A stretch of DNA of 64,000 nucleotides from Balaenoptera acutorostrata (taxonomy: Eukaryota; Chordata; Mammalia; Artiodactyla; Balaenopteridae): the NCBI RefSeq assembly GCF_949987535.1, contig NC_080074.1, positions 27,301,268-27,365,267 of the forward strand, in the 5' to 3' direction. The translations under genes and the position numbers were made by a program. Positions 11,501 through 25,855 of this stretch are shown here, in pieces. Each line of letters starts with the position of its first letter. Position 1 is the first letter of the stretch. Below the pieces are notes generated by a model that worked only from the letters and a program-made list of their open reading frames with translations, was not told the DNA's origin and searched no databases.

Positions 11501-12677
11501 AAAAACAAATGGGACCCAATGAAACTTACTTTTGCACAGCAAAGGAAACCATAAACAAGACAAAAAGACAACCCTCAGAATGGGAGAAAATAGTTGCAAA
11601 TGAAACAACTGACAAAGGATTAATCTCCAAAATTTACAAGCAGATCATGCAGCTCAATATCAAAAAAACAACCAACCCAATCCAAAAATGGGCAGAAGAT
11701 CTAAATAGACATTTCTCCAAAGAAGATATACAGACAGCCAACAAACACATGAAAGAATGCTCAACATCACTAATCATTAGAGAAATGCAAATCAAAACTA
11801 CAATGAGGTATCACCTCACACCGGTCAGAATGGCCATCATCAAAAAATCTACAAACAATAAATACTGGAGAGGGTGTGGAGAAAAGTGAACCCTCTTGCA
11901 CTGTTGGTGGGAATGTAAACTGATACAACCACTATGGAGAACAGTATGGAGGTTCCTTAAAAAACAAAAAATAGAACTACCATATGACCCAGCAATCCCA
12001 CTACTGGGCATATACCCTGAGAAAACCACAATTCGAAAAGAGTCATGTACCACAATGTTCACTGCAGCTCTATTTACAATAGCCAGGACATGGAAGTAAC
12101 CTAAGTGTCCATTGACAGATGAATGGATAAAGAAGATGTGGCACATATATACAATGGAATATTACTCAGCCATAAAAGGAAACGAATTTGAGTTATTTGT
12201 AGTGAGGTGGATGGACCTAGAGTCTGTCATACAGAGTGAAGTAAGTCAGAAAGAGAAAAACAAATACCATATGCTAACACATATATATGGAATCTAAAAA
12301 AAAAAATGGTTCTGAAGAACCTAGGGGGAGGACAGGAATAATGATGCAGATGTAGAGAATGGACTTGAGGACACAGGGAGGGGGAAGGGTAAGCTGGGAC
12401 GAAGTGAGAGAGTGGCATGAACTAATATATATTACCAAATGTAAAATAGATAGCCAGTGGGAAGCAGCTGCATAGCACAGGGAGATCAGCTCCGTACTTT
12501 GTGACCACCTAGAGAGGTGGGGTAGGGAGGGTGGGAGGGAGATGCAAAAGGGAGGAGATATGGGGCTATACGTATATGTATAGCTGATTCACTTTGTTGT
12601 AAAGCAGAAACTAACACACCATTGTAAAGCAGTTATACTCCAATAAAGATGTTTAAAAAAAATAAATTAAAATAAAT
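8514..12677 (+). mobile_element. Older L1 retrotransposon, right part (ORF2, 3'UTR, tail)
   Basis: Resumes with CACCCAAAACAATTAAG just upstream of ORF2, the base where the left part (1-1293) stopped, then covers ORF2 and a 3'UTR of a different subfamily from the younger L1 (GAAGTGAGAGAGTGGCATG, TGGGAAGCAGCTGCATAGCA, TCCAATAAAGATGT). It ends in an A-rich tail TTTAAAAAAAATAAATTAAA at about 12650-12677. The same 3'UTR occurs at 16359-16646. It abuts Tigger1 sequence on the right. Confidence 0.92.
8540..12297 (+). pseudogene. L1 ORF2 relic of the older L1
   Basis: Begins at ATG 8540 (GGTAATAGG follows) and ends at TAA 12295-12297. The endonuclease SDH motif (TCTGACCAC near 9219) is intact. The reverse-transcriptase motif is FADA instead of FADD: codon GCC at 10602-10604 replaces the second catalytic Asp. 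There are many frameshifts and stops (for example TAG at 9247-9249 and frame changes near 9480, 9850, 10085, 10490 and 10830). It cannot encode an active enzyme. Confidence 0.9.
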
Positions 12678-12680
12678 AAA

Positions 12681-13041
12681 AGTTATGTTTACACTATACT
12701 GTAGTATTTTAAGTGTGCAGTAGCCTTATGCCTAAAAACACAATGTACATACCTTAATTTAAAAATACAAAACAAAAAAATTGCAAAAGTAACATCAAAG
12801 ATTACTGATCACAGATAACCATACAAATATAATGGTAATGGTATTTCAAAAAGTTTGAAATAGTGTGAGAATTAGCAAGATGTGACACAGAGACATAAAT
12901 TGAGAATATGCTTTTGGAAAAATGGAGCCAATAGACTTGCTGGACACAGGGTTGCCACAAACCTTCAATTTGTAAAAAATGCAGTATCTGTGAAGCACAA
13001 TGAAGCAAAGTGCAATAAAACGAGGTATGCCGGTATGCCAT
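12681..13041 (+). mobile_element. Tigger1 DNA transposon fragment (terminal part)
   Basis: Recognised from GTGTGCAGTAGCCTTATG, GGACACAGGGTTGCCACAAA and the end GCAATAAAACGAGGTATGCC, hallmarks of the Tigger1 (TcMar-Tigger) terminus. The transposase region is absent. The older L1 probably inserted into it; the other half would lie left of the window. Confidence 0.75.
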
Positions 13042-15966
<2,925 letters not shown>

Positions 15967-15982
15967 AAGAGCAACAATCAGG

Positions 15983-16341
15983 TTCCAGAAAAAGAGTTTC
16001 AATTTGCATGTGAATACCACCTTTGCAATAAAAAGTCAAGAAAATATTATCTATTTCAAAGAATGGGAGGATGGTTTGTTGATGGATAATATGAAGGAGG
16101 TAGAGAGCACCTTAAGCTTACTTTGACATGTAACTACTAAACACCTGTTTTTCAACAGTATTGTAGGCTGGAGGTTGAAGTAAAATTTCAATTGATTAAA
16201 GAAAATGAAGCAATGTGGTCTTTCTTGCCCATAGAGTTTGGAGAGTAAGTTTCAAATTTTCTAAAGAAACTCTCATAATTAGTCAAGTGAGTTTCTTTGC
16301 TCTGGCAATCCCCCCTCATGAGATATGTACTTTTAATCATT
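15983..16341. other. Unassigned AT-rich DNA
   Basis: No gene or recognisable repeat seen; this was the target neighbourhood for the RPS6 retrocopy and the L1 at 16359. Confidence 0.5.
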
Positions 16342-16358
16342 AGAAAATTAAAGAAAAT

Positions 16359-16701
16359 GGAGGGGGGAGGGGAAGCTGGGATGAAGTGAGAGAGTGGCAT
16401 GGACATATATACACTACCAAATGTAAAATAGATAGCTAGTGGGAAGCAGCTGCATAGCACAGGGAGATCAGCTTGGTGCTTTGCGAAGATCTAGAGGGGT
16501 GGGATAGGGAGGGTGGGAGGGAGACGCAAGAGGGAGGGCATATGGGGATATATGTATGCATATAGCTGATTCACTTTGTTATACAGCAGAGATGAATACA
16601 ACATCGTAAAGCAATTATACTCCAATAAAGATGTAAAAAAAAAAAAGCAAAGGTTAAAGTAAAAGAAAGAGATCTAACATGTAGTCAGAAAAAAAAAAGA
16701 A
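16359..16701 (+). mobile_element. 5'-truncated L1 3'UTR with short 3' transduction
   Basis: Only the last 0.28 kb of L1 is present (same 3'UTR type as 12330-12660), ending in AATAAAGATGT plus 12 A (16635-16646). A further 42 bp of non-L1 sequence (16647-16688) and a second run of 10 A (16689-16698) follow. The unit is bracketed by a perfect 17-bp duplication AGAAAATTAAAGAAAAT (16342-16358 and 16702-16718). Two A-tails inside one pair of duplications are the textbook mark of a 3' transduction. Confidence 0.88.
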
Positions 16702-16718
16702 AGAAAATTAAAGAAAAT

Positions 16719-17581
16719 AATTAAAGTATAGAAACCTAACCAAGCGCTTCTGCAAACTCTGATAATCATACTAACAATAATTAGAAGAGGGGTCCTTTCC
16801 ACAATTTAAAACTGTGAACCATAAATACTGAAGGAATTTCATTTTCTTTAGTGCACTTAGAGTAATGAAGAAGATAAAAGTGGGAAACATCTCCCCTTAA
16901 GATTCATATTTATCCATCTGCAACAATTATCTTACTGATAATTACAACAAAATACATTGTAAAGTATTAGCTAAGCATATTCTTTATAATTCATAAAAGA
17001 GAATTAAAATTTTCATCTTTAAAGGAGAAAAAAAGTCTGTTTGAAGGCATTCACTCCTGATCATGAATTGTTGAGCTTTTTGAGAACAAAGAAACGCACT
17101 CTGGCTCATTTCAGCAGTAAAAGGATTTTATTTTAAAAAGAATTAAATAGCTAAAGGTCACTAAAGGAGGCCCAGAGATGGATTGCAGCCAGGAACAATG
17201 TCTCCACCTGTACTGCAGAGCTGCTCCAATGAAGTCATCAGGGGTCCCCCCAACTGGAGCTCCCTTCACAGCCAGGCACTGGACATTACCTCCAGACACT
17301 CTGAGACTGCAGCTTCAACAAACTGATGTCTCTGCCTTCATCCTTGCCAGATGGATTCTGTGCAGAGCTTACCTCTAACCATCACCAGATTCCAAACAAA
17401 TTCAGAACAGATATGCCTGAATTTGGTGGACCTAGATTCCATGGTTGCATTCTTACTACATAGGATGGTGGGAAAGTAAGTTTCTGGCTTCTACATTAGA
17501 GACAACTGCATTCATAAAATGGAATGTCACCCCAAACACAAGGACAAATATCAACCATAGCTGCTGAGCATAAGCCAATGA
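16719..17581. other. Unassigned DNA
   Basis: No gene seen. 17100-17560 is GC-richer and contains short open frames only. I recognise no repeat family. Confidence 0.45.
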
Positions 17582-17600
17582 AAAAAAGAATGGATAAATA

Positions 17601-19182
17601 TCTTCTTCTAGGAGTTTTATGGTTTCAGGTCTTATATTTAAGCCTTTAATCCATTTTTAGTTTATTTTTGTATACGGTGTGAGAAAGTAGTCCAGTTTGA
17701 TTCTTTCACATGTAGCTGTCAAGTTTTCCCAACACCATTTATTGAAGAGCCCGTCTTTTCCCCCATTGTATATTCTTGCCTCCTTTGTCGTAGATTAATT
17801 GACCATATAAGTTTCTGCACAGCGAAGGAAACTATCAACAAAACAAAAAGACAGTCTACTGAATGGAAGAAGATATTTGCAAATGATATCTCTCATAAGG
17901 GGATAGCTTCCAAAATGTACAAAGAACTCGTACAACTCAACAACATCAAAAAAAAACAAACAACCCAATTGAAAAATGGGCAGAGGACCTGGATAGAAAT
18001 GTTCCAAAGAAGACATACAGATGGCCAACAGATGCATGAAAAGATGCTCAACATCACTAATCATGAGGGATTTGCAAATCAAAACCACAATGAGATACCA
18101 CCTCACACCTGTCAGAATGGCCATCATCAAAAAGGCAACAAATAATCAGTGCTGGCGAGGATGTGGAGAAAAGGGAACCCCCGTGCACTGTTGGGGGGAT
18201 TGTAAATTGGTGCAGCCACTGTGGAAAACAGTGTGGAGAGTCCTCAAAAAATTAAAGGTAGAACTGCCATATGATCCAGCAATTACACCTCTGGGTATTT
18301 ACCTGAGGAAAACAAAAACACTTACTCAAAAAGATATATGCACCCCGATGTTCATTACAGCATTATTTACAATAGCCAAGATATGGAAACAACCTAAGTG
18401 TCCATCTATAGAAAAATGGATAAAGAAGATATGGTACAATCAATGGAATATTACTCAGCCATAAAAATAATGAAACCTTGCCATTTGCAACAATATGGAT
18501 GGATATAGAGGGTATTATGCTAAGTCAGGGGTCCCCAACCCCTGGGCCGCGGACCGGTACTGGTCTGTGGCCTGTTAGGAGCCAGGCCACACAGCAGGAG
18601 GTGAGAGGCGGGCAAGCGAGTGAAGCTTCATCTGCCGCTCCCCATCACTCCCCATCGCTTGCATTACCACCTGAACCATCGCTTGCATTACTGCCTGAAC
18701 CATCTCCCCCACCCCACCCTACCTCCATCTGTGGAAAAACTGTCTTCCATGAAACTGGTCTCTGGTGCCAAAAAGGCTGCGACCACTGTGCTAAGTGAAA
18801 TAAGTCAGACATAGAAAGACAAATACCCCATAACCTCACTTATGTGTGGAATCTAAGAAACAAAACAAACACACAAACAAAAATGAAAACAGACTTATAG
18901 ATACAAAGAACAAATGGGTTGCCAGAAAGGAGGGGGGTAGCAGATGGATGAAACAGATGGTGAAGGGGATTAAGAGGTACAACTCTCCAGTTACATCATA
19001 AATAAGTCATGGGGATGTAATATACAGCATAAGGAATGTGGTCAATAATATTGTAATAACTTTGTATGGTGACAGATGGTTACTAGACTTATTGTGGTGA
19101 TTTCATAATGCATGCAAATATCAAATCATTATGTAGTACACCTGACACTAACATAATATTGTACATCAGCTATATTTCAGTT
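17601..19182 (+). mobile_element. 5'-inverted L1 (twin-priming structure) interrupted by MER1
   Basis: 17601-17808 is L1 ORF2 sequence in reverse (ACACCATTTATTGAAGAG, CCTCCTTTGTCGTAGATTAA). At 17809 it switches to forward ORF2 (GTTTCTGCACAGCGAAGGAA) and runs through the C-terminal knuckle ([18 protein letters not shown]) and 3'UTR to about 19182. A few shared bases lie at the switch. The flanks AAAAAAGAATGGATAAAT (17582-17599) and AAAAAAGAATGTATAAAT (19183-19200) match at 17 of 18 positions. The whole is one insertion event made by twin priming. A MER1 element (18526-18788) landed in it later. Confidence 0.88.
18526..18788 (+). mobile_element. MER1-type non-autonomous hAT-Charlie transposon
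   Basis: Ends CAGGGGTC and GACCACTG are inverted repeats with one mismatch. The left arm CCGCGGACCGGTACTGGTC is the MER1 signature. A perfect 8-bp duplication TGCTAAGT flanks it (18518-18525 and 18789-18796), and removing one copy restores the host L1 text. Inside, a 24-bp unit starting CATCGCTTGCATTAC is tandemly doubled (18653-18676, 18677-18700). Confidence 0.92.
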
Positions 19183-19224
19183 AAAAAAGAATGTATAAAT
19201 GAATAAGGGAAGCAAGGAGGTACA

Positions 19225-19340
19225 TTGTAAGTTATTTAGATCAATTCCCCAATTTTACAAATTTGCAGAAATAAAGGCACATAGACTGGAAGTGACTTAC
19301 CCCAAAATCCATTCCTTCTCACTCTAGACAATGCCCTTTT
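19225..19340 (-). repeat. MIR SINE fragment
   Basis: The stretch AATTTTACAAATTTGCAG...GAAGTGACTTACCCCAAA follows the MIR core in antisense order. Decayed. Confidence 0.5.
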
Positions 19341-20394
19341 CAACTCACAGAGATGACAAATTCCTTGGGCACCCCTTTCTTCCACTTCCACCAAAGACAC
19401 ATTTAATCAACTATAATATTCATTCTTGTTGAACCCAGATTTGGCCTCACAATCTTCCTCAACACAGCCCACTGGGCAGCCACAACCACAATTGGCACAA
19501 GAAATGAAACTATTTGCTGTGCCTGTACTGCATCAGGCTGACATTTACTCAACAAAATTCTTAAATGAATTAATGAACAGAACAAGGTCTAGTATAATTA
19601 ATGCCTTGGAGTCCACAAAAGATCTTTTAGGTTATTTGTTAGATGATCTCTTTGAGAATTAATGTTTATTATGCCCAGTTGTCTCTATTTTGGGTCCTGG
19701 CACCAATTCACAATTTGTTTACAACAGCTAATAAACACCAGGCTTCAACTTGTTGTCTTGCCAACAATAGCACCAATCTCCCCATTCATTCAGATGAAGA
19801 TTTTTCTCTTTTTGCTATTGTCAAGTGTCAAAGTGGGTGGGATTATGGCTTGGGAGGTGTGTCTGTCTGGCATGGGAGGCAATCTCTGCAAAGATGCAGC
19901 TGGGCTCCAGTTATTTCTCTTTGGAAGTGGGATGATGGCAAACCATCTCCCTAGCTGCTGTCACTACTGAAATCCAGTATGTTTCACTACACCGTGTTAA
20001 TGTGTATCTAATCCAAAGATGAAATAAGGCTGGTTTTCTGTGTAGATAATTCAGTGAGTATAATGAAATTTGTGTAAAGTGGTCCCAGGTTTGGTTTTGT
20101 TTTTTTAAGTTAAGCTTTAGTATACAAATGGCAGAATCTTCAACCCAAACCAGCTTAAGAAAATATAAGGAACTTGACTGTCTCATTGACAAAAAACACT
20201 GAGGAGTGGATTTAGTTCCAGGGCCACACACAAGGTCACCTCTGGACTTTGCCATCTTTGGTGTTGGGCCTTGTCTTCAGGTTTCACTAAATAGCTACTG
20301 GAAGCTCCAAATTCATACGCTCCCAGGCTCAAATCCAGTGGAATAGACAGCACTGCTCGGTAGTTTCTACGTAAGTATTGTTTTTCCCTCCAAT
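19341..20394. other. Unassigned DNA with a 78-codon open frame
   Basis: 19426-19662 (+) is open for 78 codons from a TTG and ends LLGYLLDDLFEN. No initiator ATG and no flanking splice signals stand out. I recognise neither a gene nor a repeat. Confidence 0.35.
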
Positions 20395-21058
20395 GGGGAC
20401 AACTTGGTTTATGAGACCATTTCAGAACCAATTCCTATGGCTTGGGTGATTCAGTGTGCTGATTGGCCTAGATCACGCTTCAACCTGGATTTGAGGTTGG
20501 AACCAATACTGTTACACCTGGAAACAGTGAATGTCCACAACAAGGGCATATTCAGACACCGCCCAGTGGGGAAGAGATGGCACACGTGAAGGGAGAATTG
20601 AAGAAAGTTTAATGAAGGGACCACACGTGAGGTGTGGGCAATGGTATGGAAACCAACAAGGGATGGAGAAGCTCTCAGGGCTGGGAATAGTGGGAAACCA
20701 GTACCACTTTTAGGGCTGAAGGGCAAGGAGAAGAGCCGATACTGCACCTGGGTGAGAGGTGTAGCCATAGGTATGAACTACCAGTCAGAGCTGTGGCCAC
20801 AGGAAGAGGAACACAGCCATTGCCAAAGCACAGTCCGGAAGACAGGAAGTAGAGGGACTAAATTCCTCCACCCCTCTCCCCTCCCAACTTCTGATCTCCT
20901 GCCAGTGCCTCCCATTGGCCAAATCGAATCAGAAGCCAGAGGGCAAGGAGTCTGGGTGACAGGGTCTGCAGAAGTCAGTCTCTTGGGATAGAGAGCAGGG
21001 TGGAAAGGGCTATAGATTAGATCTGGAGAGGCATCAGAGAATAACCAGCACACTGTTT
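20395..21058. repeat. Ancient interspersed repeat, family not identified
   Basis: Segments such as GCCTCCCATTGGCCAAAT, GCCAGAGGGCAAGGAGTCTG and AATTCCTATGGCTTGGGTGA look like text that recurs in mammalian genomes, but I cannot name the family or fix the ends. Confidence 0.35.
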
Positions 21059-21066
21059 CCCTAAAC

Positions 21067-21249
21067 TAGGGGTTAGCAAACTATAACCCATGGGCCAAAT
21101 CTGGCCCACCACCTGTTTCTATAAATCAAGTTTTACTGGAATACTTTCAACAGGTAAACATTTGTTTACTTATTGTCTATGGCTGCCTTTGTGCCACAGC
21201 AGCAGAGTTGACCAGCTGGCCCTTCACAGAATAAATTCACTGACCCCTG
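21067..21249 (-). mobile_element. MER5A hAT-Charlie MITE
   Basis: Starts AGGGGTTAGCAAACTATAA and ends TTCACTGACCCCTG, with the MER5A interior in reverse (TATTGTCTATGGCTGCCTTTG). The flanking 8-mers CCCTAAAC and GCCTAGGC match at 5 of 8 positions. An L2-like tail follows at 21272-21335. Confidence 0.85.
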
Positions 21250-21257
21250 GCCTAGGC

Positions 21258-22190
21258 CAACACATCCACTGTGCCTGACACTTGGAAGATACTCAAACAA
21301 GTTTTTTTTAATGAAAAATGAATGAACGACTGAAAGCACTGGTGACAGCCATAATATGAGTGACCCTGAGCTTCAACCCCATGAGACAACTGAGACTACA
21401 AGACCCCCAAGCCACTTCCCCTTGTTCCAGAATTGCCTGTGTGGCTTACTGCCTTCCTCTGTGGCTACTGCTATACTCCAACTGCCCCTGCACCTCTTGA
21501 TCTCTGCTGTTACCTTATCCCCACAGTTCAAATGATCTGGTCATTTTCCTTTGCTGCTGTATCACTGTTACCCTTGCCAAAGCCCTGGAATTTAGAAGAG
21601 GGTGTGCTCCTAAGATATCATGCTTTTTAGACTTCCAAATGGGAGCGTACTCTTTCCATTTTTATATCCCTTCTTTAGGGTAACTTGGGACAAGAACCTC
21701 AGAGGCTAAGGGCTCATTGCATAGCCCCATCAGTATCATATTCAAAAACTCTCTTCCCTGTGCCATCAACCAGGGTACCAGTGCCAATGAAGGCACTTGG
21801 ATTCTTTCCTCTCCCAGGAGGAGTTCCTCACTTACCCAGGGCACTCCTCACTCTGTTTTTGTTAATGAGTATTAATCTTAGCATTGCAGCTCCCCATTCC
21901 CACTCATTCATTCATTTATCATTCAACAGGATGTCTCCCAGGGGCCCACTAATAGTTGTAACTTTAATATACACCTAACAGTCATGTTTACTACCTCATA
22001 GTTTTTGAGATGGGATGCAGCTTAGCTCCTACTCTGTGACCTGACTGTGACCCTTGCCCTACATTTTGTTTAAAGTTGTATGAAAACAGCCAGTCTACAT
22101 GCGCAATGACAACAAAGACTGAACATCTATGGGCAACATGGCACCGTGACCAATCAACTGAAGCCCAAATTAATCCAACACACTTAATGC
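21258..22190. other. Unassigned DNA with a short L2-like tail
   Basis: 21272-21335 (TGCCTGACACTTGGAAGATA) resembles an L2 3' end. The rest holds no supported feature. Confidence 0.4.
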
Positions 22191-22193
22191 TGT

Positions 22194-22804
22194 TGTGTTA
22201 GTCAGGGTTCTCCAGAGAAATGGAACCAATGGGAGATACATGTCCCATCTATCCTACAGTCAACTCCTTGTACTAAATCTCATGATATGTAATGTATACA
22301 AATGTAGAGAAATATATGTATATGTATATACATATATAAAATACCATATAGATTAATACATATGTCACAAGTATATATGATATTTTATAAGGAATTGGCT
22401 GAGAAGGAGGCCGAGAAGCGCCACCATCTGCCATCTGCAGGCTGGAGACCTGGGGAAGCTGGCGGTGCAGTTGGACTGCTGAGAGCTGATGTAATGGTGT
22501 AGATTCCAGTCCTAGTCTGAAGGCCCGAGAACCAGGAGCACTGAGGGCAGAAGATCCATGTCCCGCTCAGAAGTCAGGCAGAGGGAGGCAATCCTCCCTT
22601 CCCCCATCTTTTGTTCTATTCGGGCCCTCAGTGGATTGCCTAATGCGCCCACACTGGGGACGGCAATCCACTTTATTCATTCCACTGATTCAAATGCTAA
22701 TCTCTTCTGGAAACACCCTCACGGTCACACCCTGAAATAACCTTTAACCAGATGTCTGGGCATCCCTTGATTCATCAAATGGACACGTAAAATGCACTAT
22801 CACA
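22194..22804 (-). repeat. Ancient LTR (MaLR/ERVL-like), antisense
   Basis: Reads TGTGTTAGTCAGGGTTCTCC at the left and ends TATCACA; on the minus strand this is TGTGATAG...ACACA. Widespread mammalian text inside includes TTTGTTCTATTCGGGCCCTC and ACACCCTCACGGTCACACCC, plus an expanded AT-rich patch (22300-22390). Possible 5-bp flanks are GCTGT and GATGT. The family name is uncertain. Confidence 0.6.
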
Positions 22805-24279
22805 GATGTGCATAATCATCCTTACTGTGCTGTATGGCAACCAGGCATGGACGGTACATAAATGCTGTAATTGCTAGTTTTTACCCAACCCTAACAGGGA
22901 TTAGCAGGAGAGAGGAAAAGGGAAACTAGAAGCAGCTAAAAAAATGCTCTGAGTTGTCTTCAGGGACTCTTGATACTATTTACAGATGGGAGGCAGGTGA
23001 GGGTGCCTGGAGAGACAAGAACAGAATAAGATGGGAAAGCAGACAGGTATAAGAGAGGCAGGGGGAGCTGGGAGCTGGGGGTCCGCATCACCAATGTCGT
23101 CCACATTGCCTCTGGCCTAGGGCTGGGGAACGAACTCTCCAGAACTGGAGGGGTAGATGTGGGACAGTGAAAGGAAGGGGCAAGGCTCCTCTGAAGGGAT
23201 TTCTTAGGAGGCGGGCAGCCGACTGACAGTGTACCGGAGGCAGCTTTGGCAAAACACGTGCCTGAGCACAGTTTGGTAGTAAGTATCCTGCTACTGCCTA
23301 ACAGTCTCTCAAAATCTTGGGAGTTGGAGCTCAGTCCCTAGTCATCAGCAGAAGCCCCTGCTCGCTGATTTTATCCAAACGAAGAGCCCTATTTCAATTC
23401 CCCAACTGAAATCAATCGAGCTTGTGGCTGGATAATGAAAAGAGAAAGCAGCCTGGCCCTTCCACCAGCTGAGGGCAGGAGGAGATGTCTGCGACCCCAA
23501 AAAACAGGCTTCACCCAACCACACAGGCACCCCCATCTCAGACTTCCAGCTCCAGAACTTTCTGAGGCTCAGCAAAGAAGGGAAACTCACTGAGACAGTC
23601 TGTAAAGCAGCCCCACTAGGATCCAGGCCTTCTCTTCTTTTAACAAGTGAGGAAACGCAAACATAGGAAAATGTGCTTTTGTGTTTTCTGCAAGGTCCTA
23701 CAGTGCCTTTGGCCAGAACTGTGACCCAGCTGCCTGACTCCTACCACTAATGCTCTAGAAAGACTGATAAATAGGCCAATTTGGACAATGATGCCGGCAC
23801 AAGCATCCCATTGCAAATCCAACAACAAAATGAGAAATTCTCATGGTACCCGGAGGAAAGATGACAGAACACATGGTAAACTAGTGGCCACACCCAGCTA
23901 TGCATGTATTTTGTTTGGTCTGCTCAGCATTTTAAAAAACTAATTTAGTTGCCAGCATTTTAAAATTGAGGTGTTTAAAATAAATTTTCAGTTTCTGACA
24001 TCCCTGGGAAGATATGGCAACATCTGGCCCTCTTCCTTCTAGGGCAGTATTTCCTTGGTGAGGAATAGTTGCTACATCTCCCTGTCTCCCTGCCACAGTG
24101 CTCACCACCCCTCATTGTGTCCTTGTCTCCAGGTGGAAGGGTGCACTGCCCGTGTGGTCTTGGAGAGGCCTGCTTTGCTCATTTACATCACCTGCCTGAC
24201 CTGCCAGCTTTTTGCTTGTTACCTCTGACTAGGTAACAATAGCCTTCCGCAAATGATTTAAAGGCTGGGAGAGGAAGAG
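22805..24279. other. Unassigned DNA
   Basis: No gene or clear repeat. All open frames are short and lack support. Confidence 0.45.
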
Positions 24280-24291
24280 GCTGACTCAGCA
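24280..24291. promoter_or_regulatory. MARE/AP-1-like site
   Basis: GCTGACTCAGCA is a near-perfect palindrome matching the MAF-recognition/NF-E2 consensus (TGCTGACTCAGCA). It lies 25 bp before a G-rich tract. Binding is not shown by sequence alone. Confidence 0.4.
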
Positions 24292-24316
24292 CTGCAGAGA
24301 AAGAGCTAGCGCCAAT

Positions 24317-24428
24317 GGGGGAGGGGAGGGGAGGGGAGGGAGGAGGAGGGGAGGGAGGAGGAGGGGAGGGAGGAGGAGGGGAGGGGAGGGAGGAGGAGGG
24401 GAGGGGAGGGAGGAGGAGGGGGAAGGGA
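24317..24428 (+). repeat. G-rich purine minisatellite
   Basis: A 112-bp tract made almost only of G and A on the + strand, built from 15-20 bp units of the form AGGGAGGAGGAGGGG repeated four to five times with extra AGGGG blocks. It has more than a dozen runs of three or four G. Confidence 0.95.
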
Positions 24429-24894
24429 ATATGGATTTCAGCTCAATGTCAGAATGAATTTTAGACATTTGACTTCTCAGCCCTGAAACTGTCAAAGAAA
24501 GTGTTTGGACACAGTCAGATGCCTGTCTATCAGGGAAAATGAAGAAAGGATTCCTCCATTGCCTTGGGAACTGGACTTGATCCCCTTTAAGGAATTCTTC
24601 AATGCTCAGATTTAAAAACACTTTTTAATTGGATAACAGAGTCACATCGTTTTTAAAGTGTTAAAAGGTATGCAATGGAAAGTCAGTCTCCTTCCACTTC
24701 TGTCTCTCAGGCCTCAGCTCCCCTCCAGGAAGCAACCATTGTGCCTTTTATGTGTCCTTCCAGAGATGACCCATGTCTACGCACACTATATATTTTTCCT
24801 TACGTAAGTGATAATTCACTATAAAAAAGAGAGAAAGCAACCTTGCACGTAGACTCTCGGATTTACCAATACACACACAATTTTGCCAGTTCTC
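24429..24894. other. Unassigned DNA, possibly decayed repeat
   Basis: 24640-24830 (AGTCTCCTTCCACTTCTGTC, CCTTCCAGAGATGACCCATG) resembles an old interspersed repeat, family unknown. No gene seen. Confidence 0.35.
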
Positions 24895-25445
24895 TCCTGG
24901 GAATCCTCAAACACACGAATCCAATCAAGTTAGTCTCCTACCTAACATCCTCCAGTGGTTCCCATGGTTCCTGGAACACAGGACAAACTCTAAGCTGGCT
25001 GATGAGTTAGCCTCTGTGATCTGTCTGCTGCTTCCCCCTCACGGTCCCTTCTTGGCAATGCCATCTGACATGCTTTGTTCCACCCAGACCGAACTTCTCT
25101 TGCTCACTTCCTGCTGGGAAGCTCATCTCCTTTCCCTGTTACGTGCTGTTCCACTGCCCATCCCTCACTTACTCACGTCTCCTGGCCCCCAGGTGTTTGT
25201 TTATGGAGGTCTTCTTGGCTGCCCAGACCAGGTTAAGTGTCTCTCCTCCTGTCCCCCGACTCTGTGTCTGCGTCCCTGGTTGTAACACTCCCGACAGTTT
25301 AAGGAAATCATTTACACAATTGCCCGTCTTCCCAGCCAGGCTACATGAGGGCCATTTTCACTTACCAATTTACCCCCAGCACCTGGCACACATCTAGCAC
25401 AGAGGAGACAGTAAAATATCATCATTGAACCGATGCATGAGGCTC
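24895..25445 (+). repeat. L2 LINE fragment
   Basis: Follows L2 order: CATCCTCCAGTGGTTCCCAT, then the GTGATCTGTCTGCTGCTTCC region, and near the end CCCCAGCACCTGGCACAC. Non-coding, decayed. Confidence 0.7.
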
Positions 25446-25855
25446 ACTAGAGAGGGAAAGAAAGCTCACAGCCTTTGCTACACCCCACACCATTTCTTGG
25501 CACAAATATGAGCTGGTGGCTGGGTAACTTGTTTTCCCAGAAGAAAGCATTTTTATGATAAAAACCTGATTCCAAATGTCCACTTTCTGTTATTTAAAGA
25601 TAAGTCACACCCTATGAGATGTGAAATAAGGATTTTCTTTGATCTAGCTCCTGCTTAGCTCTGAAAAGCTTTGATCTTCACCATTCTGACAAACGAAACT
25701 CAATCTGTATTAAGCAGCCACTGAACTGTTCATAATTTTCCGTGCCCAGAACAATAAACCAACCAACCAATGTCTGGAAAGGGCGTTTGAAGAAATGAAA
25801 AATAATTTATAGGAATACAATGGAACCCACGACTTAGTACCCCCCAAACAATCAT
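25446..25855. other. Unassigned DNA
   Basis: No supported feature. Confidence 0.45.

Noticed and set aside
18478..18839. Open frames near 18.6 kb on both strands
   Set aside because: They are translations of the MER1 element and its 24-bp tandem unit.
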